Source: JAEUKA01 sp044228505 (GTDB lineage: Bacteria > Myxococcota_A > Polyangia > Palsa-1104 > JAEUJZ01). From it: DNA of 64,000 bases. The DNA is taken from positions 124,001 to 188,000 of the forward strand of contig JBGAUT010000006.1 of the NCBI GenBank assembly GCA_044228505.1. Reading direction: 5' to 3'. The notes under the pieces were generated by a model. That model ran no database searches. It saw only the letters and a program-made list of their open reading frames with translations, and was not told where the DNA came from. Positions within the stretch are counted from its first letter, which is position 1. Every line of letters begins with the position of its first letter. The position numbers and the translations under genes are program-made. Below are positions 40,923-50,135 of this stretch, piece by piece.

Positions 40923-43412
40923 ATGTTGGGGTCGATAAAGAGGCTGTTTGCTCTGCTGGTCTTGGTGGTGCTGACGCAGTGGCCCGGCAGTGGGAGAGGG
41001 GAAGGGGGAGGAGGCGGCTCAGCTCCTGATCGCGATCTGCAAGAGCGCGTGAAGCTTGTAACGGTGCCGGGCGCGCACTTTCGATTCGTGCTGCCTCAAG
41101 ATGTTGGTACGGAGTCACGAGCAGCGGAGTCGTTGCAACCGGTACCATGTCCGGTTCCAACAGCGGGACTGTGTGATATCAACTGGCTGAGCGCGCCGAC
41201 TCGTTGGGAGTCGACGTTTGTGGGTACACCGGCCGAGTTAGATGCGCTGGCACCGGAACAGGTTCTGCTGCGGACGCAGACTGGTCGACCACTTCTCATC
41301 GCTGCGGCAGGAGAAGTGGTGGTGATGATGGATCTGCGCACTGGCGATGTGTCTCGGCCGGGAGCACGGATACGTCAGTGGCCCTACTTCAACTACCTGC
41401 TGTATGTGGCGGCGTGCCGGGCTGCGAACCAGACTCCGCTCCGGTTTGCCGCGTGGCAGCATGGACCCCTTTTGTGGGTGCACAAGCCGCTGCTGTGGCT
41501 GGTCCTATCCATTGGACTGTGGTTGCTGTGCGGAACTGTGTTTATGCTGGGAAGGAGTCCGCGACCGCTGTGGACCAAGTGGAGTCTGCGCTGGATTTCG
41601 GCGCTTCACTGCGCTGCCCAGAGTCATTCCAAGAGCGAGACAGAGCTTCAAGCAGAGAGAAATGATCCCGGCTCCCAAGCGGGCTGGAATGAAGTTGGCT
41701 TTACCAGGCCACTCTCAGGACTGCTGACCCTGCTCGGTGCGATGTTCTTACTGATTGGTCCCTATTTTGCTCTTCAGTCCTATCTGTCGGGTTCTGTTCA
41801 GCCATTTCCCGAGGCAGATGGTCTGTGGAAGAACACCGGCGATACGCTGTTTATTGTCTGGTTGACCTTCGATATGGGCACTCAGACCGCGCTGGTGAAG
41901 TACTTTGCGGAGCATCGCCCAGCCGCACCGCAGGAGGCGCTCAAAGACGTCCAATTCTATGTCTGGTGGCAGATCATCGCCCGCACGGTGGAAGCGACCC
42001 TGCTCATCGGAGTGGCGCTGCGGATTTTGCCGCATACTTCCTACGCGATCTATGCGCCGTTTACGTTGCTGTATGCGGTGACCGCCTTGCCTGCGATCAC
42101 CAGCCTGCCAAAGCTGCTGTGTCAGGCAATGCAGCGCTTTGATTATCTGAACCTGCTCGACTTTTCGGAAGCGCGGGTCCTAAGCTTCGTGACTCCGATT
42201 CCCTTCATCTTACTAGGTCGCAAGTGGGGACTTCTACATCCGCAGTACGGTGAAGCGTTCGGGGCTGCGATTGGCATGGGAATGGGCGGACTGGCGACCC
42301 AGGCGCTGGTGTTTTCGATCGGGATTTTCGCAGTGAAGCGGCTCGGGATTCCGATCTTACCGATGCTACTTCCGCAGTTCGATCTGGGCACTGCTCGTCG
42401 GCAGCTTACGTTTGGGTTCAAGGTCACGATGGGTCAGGAGCCGTTTCGGCTGACCTCTTTCCTAGAGAGCATCATCATCATTCGCTGGCTGGCTGATTTT
42501 CCGATGTGGTTGGGAATCCGCGACATGATTCACAACCGGCTTCAGTTTTTGTTCTTTTTTGCATGGAGCTTCTATCAAAGCGCGCTGCCGGCAGTTTCTG
42601 AGGCGATGGCGGGCGGAAAAAAGAAGCTCATCCAATACTACATTTCTCGCTATCTTCAGTTTGGATTCCTGTTTTCGGCCGTGGTGTTCTCTCTGCTGTT
42701 GGCGGTGGGCCCGCGCTATGTTTTGGTGGCACTCGGTCCACAGTGGCAGGGAGTGGCAGACTTCTTGATCTTGGGCTGTCTGAGCGGTCTGCTGCTGCCG
42801 CTCGCCTGGCTGTCCGATGCGCTTCAGCAGGGAGCGGGACGTCCCGGCACCACGACGCTGGTGATGCTGATCGAGCAAGGCCTGCGGCTGCTACTGCTGA
42901 TGGTGCTGGTGCCGCAGCTACAGTTTAAGGGAATCTATTTGGCGCTGAATGTGGCGCTCATCCTAAAGTGCGCGATCGGTTGGTGGCTCAATCACCGTCG
43001 GATCGTGCCGTTTGTGGTGCCGATCAAAGTGACGGTGCTGATTCCGCTTTGTGCGGGTGCCGCAAACTTTTTTGTCTGGCGCAGCATCGTGTACCTGCTC
43101 GCTCCAACGAGCTGGATCGCCATGATGACGCTGTTCTTTGTCGCGGGTGCCGGATCGTTTGTGGTGGGGTTCTTTGCGATGGGATTGCTCGGAGGACTGG
43201 ATCGTCAAGCGCAGCGCGAGCTTACGCAAGCAGCGACAATGTCGGCACTTGTGCGACCGATCTGCTTGGTCCTTGCTGGTGCAGCCAAACTAGGGGTGCG
43301 GCTATCACCTTGGCCAGCGAGGGAGATACCGCTGACCGAAGCCGCTTTGGCAGAAGCCCGTGACCTGGCTACAGATTTGTCTGCGCAAGCCGCTCAAAGG
43401 ACTGCCAAGTAA
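40923..43412 (+). CDS. MOP-superfamily (Wzx-like) flippase with extra N-terminal extracytoplasmic domain
   Basis: About 829 residues from ATG 40923, chosen because it begins a clean signal sequence (SIKRLFALLVLVVLTQW); GTG 40866 and ATG 40905 are alternatives. Residues 30-180 form an exported domain I do not recognise, followed by a helix (LLWLVLSIGLWLLCGTVFML) and a 60-residue cytoplasmic loop. From about residue 255 there are 12 or more helices with the pattern of polysaccharide flippases, including a MFLLIGPYFALQSY helix, FGFKVTMGQEPF and YYISRYLQFGFLFSAVVF. Flippases of this type move lipid-linked sugars across the inner membrane. The extra domain is unusual. No glycosyltransferase genes lie nearby. 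Confidence 0.75.
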   Translation: MLGSIKRLFALLVLVVLTQWPGSGRGEGGGGGSAPDRDLQERVKLVTVPGAHFRFVLPQDVGTESRAAESLQPVPCPVPTAGLCDINWLSAPTRWESTFVGTPAELDALAPEQVLLRTQTGRPLLIAAAGEVVVMMDLRTGDVSRPGARIRQWPYFNYLLYVAACRAANQTPLRFAAWQHGPLLWVHKPLLWLVLSIGLWLLCGTVFMLGRSPRPLWTKWSLRWISALHCAAQSHSKSETELQAERNDPGSQAGWNEVGFTRPLSGLLTLLGAMFLLIGPYFALQSYLSGSVQPFPEADGLWKNTGDTLFIVWLTFDMGTQTALVKYFAEHRPAAPQEALKDVQFYVWWQIIARTVEATLLIGVALRILPHTSYAIYAPFTLLYAVTALPAITSLPKLLCQAMQRFDYLNLLDFSEARVLSFVTPIPFILLGRKWGLLHPQYGEAFGAAIGMGMGGLATQALVFSIGIFAVKRLGIPILPMLLPQFDLGTARRQLTFGFKVTMGQEPFRLTSFLESIIIIRWLADFPMWLGIRDMIHNRLQFLFFFAWSFYQSALPAVSEAMAGGKKKLIQYYISRYLQFGFLFSAVVFSLLLAVGPRYVLVALGPQWQGVADFLILGCLSGLLLPLAWLSDALQQGAGRPGTTTLVMLIEQGLRLLLLMVLVPQLQFKGIYLALNVALILKCAIGWWLNHRRIVPFVVPIKVTVLIPLCAGAANFFVWRSIVYLLAPTSWIAMMTLFFVAGAGSFVVGFFAMGLLGGLDRQAQRELTQAATMSALVRPICLVLAGAAKLGVRLSPWPAREIPLTEAALAEARDLATDLSAQAAQRTAK

Positions 43413-43472
43413 CTACGGTTGCGAGTTATACTCCGGCTAGTGTCAGAAGCTCACCTCATCAGGTCTAGACTC

Positions 43473-44093
43473 ATGAACCTATCGCCCGTGCTGTGGCTCG
43501 CTATTGTATTTGTGCTTTCTTCGCCGCGACTTGCGCTGGCTGGCGGAGCGAACGATCCCGACGATGGCTGTCTCCGTGACAACGAATGTCGGGGCCACTA
43601 TGACAAGGCGATGAAATCTTACGGAGGGGGTCGCTACGAAGCGGCGCTGCCGGAGTTTCAAGCCGCGTACGGACTGCGGCAGATGCCATGGCTCCTGGTC
43701 AACATTGGCCGGACGCTGCATCGACTGGGAAGGCTGGAAGAGGCAGTACAGTACTACAATAACTATGAGAAGGCTTCGTTAGGGAGTGATCCTGAAACGC
43801 TCAAGAGAGTTCAGGATTACCGTAGCCAAGCGCAGGCCGCGCTGGATGCGTTGAAGACCGGACAAGGGACTCCCACCACGCCAGCGGTGACTCCTTCGAC
43901 ACCACCAGAAGGAACAGCTCCGGCCGGAACAGAACAGCCCAAGCCCATCTATAAGAAGTGGTGGTTTTGGACGATCGTAGGCGGAGCTGCTGCGGTCACC
44001 ATCTTGGGAATTGGAATCGGGGTCGGAGTGAGCAGAAGCGGAACCACCGATCCGATTCCTGCTGGCACCACCGTGTATTCGCCGACGTTCTAA
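43473..44093 (+). CDS. TPR protein with C-terminal membrane helix (copy 1 of a two-gene module)
   Basis: ATG 43473 gives 206 residues with a signal peptide (WLAIVFVLSSPRLALAGG). Residues 45-115 are TPR-like (YDKAMKSYGGGRYEAALPEFQAAYGL...LLVNIGRTLHRLGRLEEAVQYY). A Thr/Pro-rich linker is followed by PIYKKWWFWTIVGGAAAVTILGIGIGVGV, one helix near the end, then a short tail ending in TVYSPTF. This architecture and juxtamembrane sequence match the protein at 59183-59866. The propeller lipoprotein gene starts 23 bases downstream. It is likely an envelope scaffold; the role is unknown. Confidence 0.8.
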   Translation: MNLSPVLWLAIVFVLSSPRLALAGGANDPDDGCLRDNECRGHYDKAMKSYGGGRYEAALPEFQAAYGLRQMPWLLVNIGRTLHRLGRLEEAVQYYNNYEKASLGSDPETLKRVQDYRSQAQAALDALKTGQGTPTTPAVTPSTPPEGTAPAGTEQPKPIYKKWWFWTIVGGAAAVTILGIGIGVGVSRSGTTDPIPAGTTVYSPTF

Positions 44094-44116
44094 CCTTATT
44101 GACTTAAGAGGGCCAC

Positions 44117-46486
44117 ATGTTTAGCAAGCGATTCCTTCGGACTACTTTGGGATTCCTTTCTCTGGGTGCCGGACTCCTATCAAGCTGCGGGGACAGCGGA
44201 GACTATGCGATCCTCGTTCACGTAAATGGGAGTCCCACTGACACCGTATCGCTGTATGCAACCGCAAAGCTGGGCAGTGCTCTGGCGATGCAGGGGATGG
44301 ACATCACCACCCAGCTCGACTCGATCGGAATCCGTCTGCCCGCAGACAAGAGCGGAATTCTGACCCTTGATATTTCGGCACTTGGAACGGACCAGTGTAA
44401 GTCTGCAACGGGCTCCGTGACCATCGATCTATCGAAGGGACGAGGTCAGGAAGTTACGGTCAACCTGTCTGTACTGAGTCCACGCCGCTGCTCGCTTCTG
44501 CTATCGCAGAGTGGTGAAGGTAGCGTCTCTTTGACATCGACCGGAACGTCATGCGGGAATGGCTGTTACGACTACAATCAGGGAGACACTGTCCTCCTGA
44601 GGTTTGCACCCACCGGCAAGTCCTACGGCGCGCAGACCTACGTCTCTGCTGGCGGAGTCTGTGATGGCGTGAACGACTGCTCTGTCAAAATGGACCGCCG
44701 GGTACAAGTCGATGCCAAGTTCCAGCCGCGACTGTGTTTGAGCAAGTGGTGCTGGCATCATCCACTACCGCAAGGGAACGCGCTGCTGGGGATGTGGGGC
44801 ACCGGTCCGAGCGACATCTGGGCGGTGGGAGATGGCGGCACGGCGCTTCACTATGATGGACAGACATGGGCGCTGCAAAACACCGGCACCAAGACCAACC
44901 TAAACGGCGTCTATGCTCCGGCTGCGGGAGTGGCGGTTGTCGTTGGTGATTCAGGCTTGGTGCTGCGTTGGAATGGGAGTACGTTTGCGAGCGAACCGAG
45001 CGGTACGCTATCGAACCTGAACTCGGTCTGGGGTGCGAGTGGCAGTAATGTCTTTGCCGTTGGAGACACTGGCACCATCATCCGCAACATGGGCAGCGGC
45101 TGGGTGCCTATGTCTAGTGGTACCACGAACAACCTGTACCGAGTCAGTGGCAGTGCGGCGGACAACGTCTGGGCGGTGGGACAAAGTGGAACGGTTCGCA
45201 GCTATGCTGGTACCTCGTGGAATACGGTGGCTGGGCCGAGTACCGCACCCATCGCTGATGTCTATACCTCTGGCCCGAGTGATGTCTGGGTGGTCGGGGG
45301 CACCACGTCGTCAGACTGCGGACTCGGACGCTGGAATGGAACCGCATGGGCGACCAGCAACACCTGCAAGTCCGGACTCACCGCACTGTGGGGCAGTGGT
45401 GCCAGCGAGATCTGGTTCGGTGGTGCCGAGAAAGTCGTAACCCGCATTGTCAATGGCGACCTCACCAAGCCACTGACCCGCGACATCCTGGGACCAGGAA
45501 TTACCAAGATTCCCAACTACACTTCGGCCTGGGGTCCGGCGGCTGGCGAGGTGTATTTGACCACCTCGGGCGGAACAATTGTTAGGACCGTTGCCGCGAC
45601 GGGTGGAACTCAGCTCCTGGCTCCGTTTTCGACGCTCGCTCCGAACGGCGGTGCTGCGACTCTCAGAGCGATCACGGGCTCTGGCGGAACGCAGTACATC
45701 CTGTATTCCGATGGAACGACGTGGTCCTATGATGGCAGGAAGTTCACGCAGCTCCCGAATCCCACACCAGGATCGTTCTTTGATGCGTGGGCGGCACCAA
45801 ATGGTGATCTGTTTGTTGGGACCGACTCTGGTTATGTTCTGCCGTTTTCGAAGAACACCTGGTCTGCGCTCAACCTGACCTCAACCTCCTCGAACGTAAC
45901 GGCGGTAGGAGGCTCTTCGCACCTCGACTTCTACGCTGGAACAGCGCTCGGATATCTGTATCGCTTCCAGAACGGCACTGCACCGGGGGGATCGCTCAAC
46001 GGAACTGCGTTCAGCGGAGGCATTCAATCGATCTGGTCCCGGAGTGCCACAGAGGCCTGGGCGGTTGGTCTAAGCGGAACGGTCGTCAGGATCAACGGGA
46101 ACGCAACCACTGCGATCACCAGCGCGGCCTCGATGGCGGGAACCAACGCGCTGTATTCCGTTCATGGCGCGGCAGCCCCCAACAAGTATGTCTGGATTGT
46201 CGGAGCCAATGGCACCGTACTTCGCTACGACACGGCTCTGCTTTCGTGGAGCAAGTTCACCACCAGTCCGGCCACCACTACGGCACTGACGTCAGTTGTT
46301 GCTCTGTCTGATAGCGATGTCTGGATCTCGGGTGATGCGGGCGTGATGTTGCATTGGGATGGCAGCACCCTCACTCCCAGCACCGGTCCGTTTGGGACTC
46401 GCAACCTCACCGAGATGTACGCGCCGAGTGCGACCGAGATCTGGCTCGCTGGTTCGGGCAACTCGGTCTGGCGCTATCAGATGTAG
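44117..46486 (+). CDS. Lipoprotein with N-terminal module and WAVG-type beta-propeller repeats
   Basis: A 789-residue lipoprotein (LLSSCGDSG, Cys24). Residues 30-125 form an N-terminal module starting YAILVHVNGSPTDTVSLYA. A short Cys-rich region (about 130-200) follows, then a long array of units such as GPSDIWAVGDGGTALHYDG, SNVFAVGDTGTIIRNMG and DNVWAVGQSGTVRSYAG, typical of a propeller-forming repeat. The N-terminal module is also found in the FG-GAP lipoprotein at 57369-59156. It is directly downstream of the TPR-TM gene and probably acts with it. Ligand unknown. Confidence 0.82.
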   Translation: MFSKRFLRTTLGFLSLGAGLLSSCGDSGDYAILVHVNGSPTDTVSLYATAKLGSALAMQGMDITTQLDSIGIRLPADKSGILTLDISALGTDQCKSATGSVTIDLSKGRGQEVTVNLSVLSPRRCSLLLSQSGEGSVSLTSTGTSCGNGCYDYNQGDTVLLRFAPTGKSYGAQTYVSAGGVCDGVNDCSVKMDRRVQVDAKFQPRLCLSKWCWHHPLPQGNALLGMWGTGPSDIWAVGDGGTALHYDGQTWALQNTGTKTNLNGVYAPAAGVAVVVGDSGLVLRWNGSTFASEPSGTLSNLNSVWGASGSNVFAVGDTGTIIRNMGSGWVPMSSGTTNNLYRVSGSAADNVWAVGQSGTVRSYAGTSWNTVAGPSTAPIADVYTSGPSDVWVVGGTTSSDCGLGRWNGTAWATSNTCKSGLTALWGSGASEIWFGGAEKVVTRIVNGDLTKPLTRDILGPGITKIPNYTSAWGPAAGEVYLTTSGGTIVRTVAATGGTQLLAPFSTLAPNGGAATLRAITGSGGTQYILYSDGTTWSYDGRKFTQLPNPTPGSFFDAWAAPNGDLFVGTDSGYVLPFSKNTWSALNLTSTSSNVTAVGGSSHLDFYAGTALGYLYRFQNGTAPGGSLNGTAFSGGIQSIWSRSATEAWAVGLSGTVVRINGNATTAITSAASMAGTNALYSVHGAAAPNKYVWIVGANGTVLRYDTALLSWSKFTTSPATTTALTSVVALSDSDVWISGDAGVMLHWDGSTLTPSTGPFGTRNLTEMYAPSATEIWLAGSGNSVWRYQM

Positions 46487-46560
46487 CACTCGTTCGCTTC
46501 CGCTTTACTCTGCAAACACTCCTTGTCTGCCTGCGCATGCGGCTGTGTTAGCGTGCGCGG

Positions 46561-47520
46561 ATGAACATCAATCGACAGAATTCCTGGTCACTGCGAATCG
46601 GTGCGGTGGCACTCCTTTGTGGGGCAGTGATTGGCTGTGGCGAGCCGCAACCGATGATGATGACGCCGCCAGTTGATCCGGATCAGCTCGTTCCTTCGGA
46701 AGCTGCGGTGAAGTCGGCCAAGCTGGTTGTTGAAGCGCGCCCCTATGACTCGAAGGTTCCGAGCAACTATGACGACAAGAAGAACTGGCCGCTGGTGGTG
46801 CTGCTCCACGGCTACGGAGCGAACGGAATCGGCCAAGACGTCTACTTTGGACTGAGTCTAGAGATGGACCGGCTCGGCTTCCTCGAGGCCTATCCCGATG
46901 GCACGTATGATTCCAAGAACAAGCGCTTCTGGAACGCCACCGATGTCTGCTGCGACTTCGACAAAAAGAACATCGATGACGTTGGTTATGTGGACGCGAT
47001 CATCGATGACATGGCCTCGCGCTATCGGGTCGATCGCAAGCGGGTCTATGTGGTCGGTCACTCAAACGGCGGTTTTATGTCGTACCGCTATGCCTGCGAG
47101 CGCTCGGAGCGCATTGCCGCGATTGTTTCTCTTGCAGGAGCCAACTTTGCGGATGCGGTGAACCGCTGCAAGCCGAAGAGTCCGGTCGCGGTGCTGCAAG
47201 TTCATGGCGACAAAGACGATGCGGTGCCATACGACGGCGGGACCAATATGGGCTGGACCATTCCGTCGGCGCTGGGGAGCGTACAGTTCTGGGCGGGAAT
47301 CGGTGGCTGCTCATCGACCCCCGATCAGAGCGCGCCGAACATGGATCTAGAGGTAAATCTCGGTGGCAGTGAAACCACGGTCACTCGCTTCCCGTCCTGC
47401 AAACCCGGCGGCGCGGCGGAGCTGTGGACCATTCGCGGTGGCAGTCACATTCCGGTATTCCCGCGCTCGGTGTGGGCCAACGCGGTGTGGGGCTGGTTTG
47501 CGAGCCATCCCAAGCCGTAG
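46561..47520 (+). CDS. Alpha/beta-hydrolase lipoprotein, PHB-depolymerase/feruloyl-esterase (LpqC) family
   Basis: A 319-residue exported protein with lipobox AVIGC (Cys26). The hydrolase fold starts at PLVVLLHGYGANG. The catalytic triad is probably Ser168 (GHSNGG), Asp220 (HGDKDDAVPY) and His296 (GGSHIP). Relatives cleave acetyl, feruloyl or polyhydroxyalkanoate ester bonds outside the cell. NATDVCCDFDKK in the middle and paired Cys suggest disulfides, in line with export. The exact substrate is not deducible. Confidence 0.88.
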   Translation: MNINRQNSWSLRIGAVALLCGAVIGCGEPQPMMMTPPVDPDQLVPSEAAVKSAKLVVEARPYDSKVPSNYDDKKNWPLVVLLHGYGANGIGQDVYFGLSLEMDRLGFLEAYPDGTYDSKNKRFWNATDVCCDFDKKNIDDVGYVDAIIDDMASRYRVDRKRVYVVGHSNGGFMSYRYACERSERIAAIVSLAGANFADAVNRCKPKSPVAVLQVHGDKDDAVPYDGGTNMGWTIPSALGSVQFWAGIGGCSSTPDQSAPNMDLEVNLGGSETTVTRFPSCKPGGAAELWTIRGGSHIPVFPRSVWANAVWGWFASHPKP

Positions 47521-47550
47521 CGGAGACTCTGGGGTGGCCGAGACCGAGTA

Positions 47551-48036
47551 CTAGAACAGCTTGCCGAACGCGCCGGCGAGTCCGCCCGCTGCGCTGGCCT
47601 GGCTACCGCTCAGCTCTTGCAGAAACGGCACCTTGCTGGTGAGCGCGGCGAAAGACTTGTCACCGAGCTTCGTTTGCAGAAACGACAGCACGATGGGAAT
47701 CGCCTGGGCCGCCACTCCGCTGGGGATGCCGAGCTTTTCTAGAGCCGCCGTCACGGTTTGCAGAGCCGCTGCCCCTTGAACCAGTCCACCGAGGCTGCCC
47801 AGGCCACCAAGTCCACCGCCCCCGAGCAGCGAACCCAGTCCACCACCGCCGCCCGTCAGAGCCGGGGCCGCTTTGTCCATCCAGCCTTGCGCCTCGGGGG
47901 TCTTGGCGACCACTCCATCGAGCGTGCCTTCAGGGGCATTTTGTTTGATCAGCCCAAGGACGGTGCCGGCCGCGCCCTCTGCTTGATGGTGATCGACGCC
48001 AAGGGTGCCGACGAGGTTGCCAATCAGGTCACTCAT
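47551..48036 (-). CDS. DUF2780-type protein with Gly-rich insert
   Basis: A 161-residue protein. The N-terminal MSDLIGNLVGTLGVDHHQAEGAAGTVLGLIK and the C-terminal ALEKLGIPSGVAAQAIPIVLSFLQTKLG are typical of DUF2780 (VcgC/VcgE) proteins, which are small, mostly helical and of unknown function. A Gly/Leu-rich stretch of about 25 residues (near 63-87) separates the halves. There is no signal peptide. It converges with the esterase gene, with 30 bases between the stops. Confidence 0.75.
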   Translation of the reverse strand: MSDLIGNLVGTLGVDHHQAEGAAGTVLGLIKQNAPEGTLDGVVAKTPEAQGWMDKAAPALTGGGGGLGSLLGGGGLGGLGSLGGLVQGAAALQTVTAALEKLGIPSGVAAQAIPIVLSFLQTKLGDKSFAALTSKVPFLQELSGSQASAAGGLAGAFGKLF

Positions 48037-48221
48037 GGATTTCTCCTGTGTATGCGGGCACTCCTCCGACGTTGATTGCGTCGGGCAGACTGCCGTCGCC
48101 AGTGTAGCAAGATGGAATCACGTTTTGAAAAAACGCGAAAGACGCCCCGGTTTGTCGGGGCTGACTCGGCGACCAGAATGGCAGTGGAGAGAAGTGGGAC
48201 TGCGTACGAGGCGTGGGCGAC

Positions 48222-50135
48222 TTAGCGGAGCTGGGCGGGTTTCGCCGTGGCTTTCGGTGCGGCCCGGTCGTCGAGAACTTTGCGGAAGTGCGTGGCCAGG
48301 CCCGGCAGCGTGTGCGGTTCCATCGAAACGAACTGCACCAGTCGTCGCTCCGGTTCTCCACCGATGGCCAGTAGTCCCTCGCCGGCACGCTTTAGCACCT
48401 CGGGATCGCTCGCGAACAGTGGATCGGCGCGATAGACGAGCAGCGCGTCCCGCAGCGGACGAATCGCATCCTTGCCACCCAGCTTGGTGAGCGCCAGGAC
48501 CAAGTCCTTGAGTGCTGCCGCCGGAGTGCTTGGATCGAGAAGACGCGCCGACAGAGCCGGAACCGTTTCGGATGCACCAACAGCCGTCGCAACCCGGGCC
48601 AGCACATCCAGGCCACGCGGGCGCTTGTCGTCGAGATAGTCGTAGCTCTGCTGCAGAGCCGCAACCAGCAGCGACGAGACCTCCGCAAGATTGTCCTTGC
48701 GCTTGGCCAACACATCGCCAGCAGCACGAGAAATCTCGCTCGGCATGCCTTCTGCCGTGATCACCTTCACCAGCTCGGCGGCGGCCTGCTTGCCCGGAAC
48801 TGCCCCGAGTGCCTGCACCGCAAAGCTCTTCACCGAGAGGAAGGACGAGTCGCGATCGAAGATGATGCCGCGCAGCACATCGAGTACCGGCTCTGCCTTG
48901 GCAATCTCCGTTGCTGGTGCCGCGAGTCCGGCCGTGTCGAAGCTGGCACCGATGACGTTCTGGCCCGGCTTCAGGGTCAGACGACGGCTCAGCACTTTGG
49001 CTCCGGTTTGGCGGAGCAGGCCACCTACCTCGCCGTCCTGCGCGACGTACATGACCAGCTGGTCGCTTAGTTCCGAGGCCATCAGCGTTTGGCGCGGGTT
49101 GGCATATGCCCAGCGCACGCCGCCGTCTTTGGCATTCATCCCAAACAGGAAGCGATACGAGTGCAGCACGGTCTGGTCATCGGAGAAACGGACGCCGTCA
49201 CCTTGGGCTTCGACATCCCACAGCAGGCGGTTGCGATCGAACGCCGAAAAATCGGTTTGCTCGGCGCGATAGCCGTCCCAGTGCAAGAACACCCGCACCC
49301 GCTCACCCAGTTGCGGCGACAGGTACGAGATGGTCTTCTTTTCGCCGCTGACACTCTTTTCATCGAGCAGTGCGGCCCCGTTCGCGCCGACGCCGTAGAG
49401 GAAGCCGTGTTTGCCCTCGCGGACAAATCCGATCTGTTCGTCTTTTTGGCGGATTCGCGACAGCTCTTGGCCGGTCTTGGCATCGAGGACAACCGCGTTT
49501 TGGTAGCGATACGGAACCGCCACCATGCCACCCCACGCCGCCGGTGCGCCCATCGAGCCCTGGCCCGGGAGACGCCACGCTCGCGTGCCGTTTGGCAGCA
49601 GCGCCGTCAGAAAGCTCTTGTTTTCGCCACCGATCTTGGCGCGGGTGACGTAGTAGAGCTGGTTTTCGTCGGAGGCAAGCCCGGCCAGCGTCTCTCCCTC
49701 TTCCATCGGGATTCGAGCACGAACGCTGCCGTTTTGGGCATCGCGCAGAACCAGATCACGTTGGCCCTCGCGGTACATGACGACACCCTGGCTGACCACG
49801 AAGCGTGAGCGGACATCCGAACCAACCGAGAACAGCTCTTTGCCGTCGGTCAAATCGTAGGCGACGACGGCTTGCTCGACGCCCTTGTTTGCTTCCGTCT
49901 GGCCAAGTCGCCGCTCGGGTCCGACCGCGACGTACACGGTGGCATGACCCGAGCCGGAGCGTGGCGACGCCGACACCTTGGCTGTTTTGATGCGCTCGAC
50001 CGTCGGTTTGACGTTGGCGAGGTCGTTGTCCTGGGTGTGAACCGAAAACGCCGCCTCGGCACAGCCCAGCATGGTCGTCGCACAGGCCAAAGTCAGCGTG
50101 GAAAGCGAGCCGATGATCGTTCGTGAGGTGGTCAT
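48222..50135 (-). CDS. Lipoprotein with PQQ-like propeller and C-terminal HEAT-like repeats
   Basis: A 637-residue lipoprotein (TTMLGC, Cys25). Residues 60-390 contain repeated units of the PQQ/YVTN propeller type (VVAYDLTDGKELFSVG, LVLRDAQNGSVRARI, NAVVLDAKTGQELSRI). Residues 430-615 are helical, HEAT-like repeats (SVKSFAVQALGAVPGKQAAAEL and similar). Its ATG overlaps the stop of the HEAT gene upstream (ATGA). It is the last of three co-directional exported proteins. A scaffold or assembly role in the envelope is possible but not shown. Confidence 0.8.
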   Translation of the reverse strand: MTTSRTIIGSLSTLTLACATTMLGCAEAAFSVHTQDNDLANVKPTVERIKTAKVSASPRSGSGHATVYVAVGPERRLGQTEANKGVEQAVVAYDLTDGKELFSVGSDVRSRFVVSQGVVMYREGQRDLVLRDAQNGSVRARIPMEEGETLAGLASDENQLYYVTRAKIGGENKSFLTALLPNGTRAWRLPGQGSMGAPAAWGGMVAVPYRYQNAVVLDAKTGQELSRIRQKDEQIGFVREGKHGFLYGVGANGAALLDEKSVSGEKKTISYLSPQLGERVRVFLHWDGYRAEQTDFSAFDRNRLLWDVEAQGDGVRFSDDQTVLHSYRFLFGMNAKDGGVRWAYANPRQTLMASELSDQLVMYVAQDGEVGGLLRQTGAKVLSRRLTLKPGQNVIGASFDTAGLAAPATEIAKAEPVLDVLRGIIFDRDSSFLSVKSFAVQALGAVPGKQAAAELVKVITAEGMPSEISRAAGDVLAKRKDNLAEVSSLLVAALQQSYDYLDDKRPRGLDVLARVATAVGASETVPALSARLLDPSTPAAALKDLVLALTKLGGKDAIRPLRDALLVYRADPLFASDPEVLKRAGEGLLAIGGEPERRLVQFVSMEPHTLPGLATHFRKVLDDRAAPKATAKPAQLR

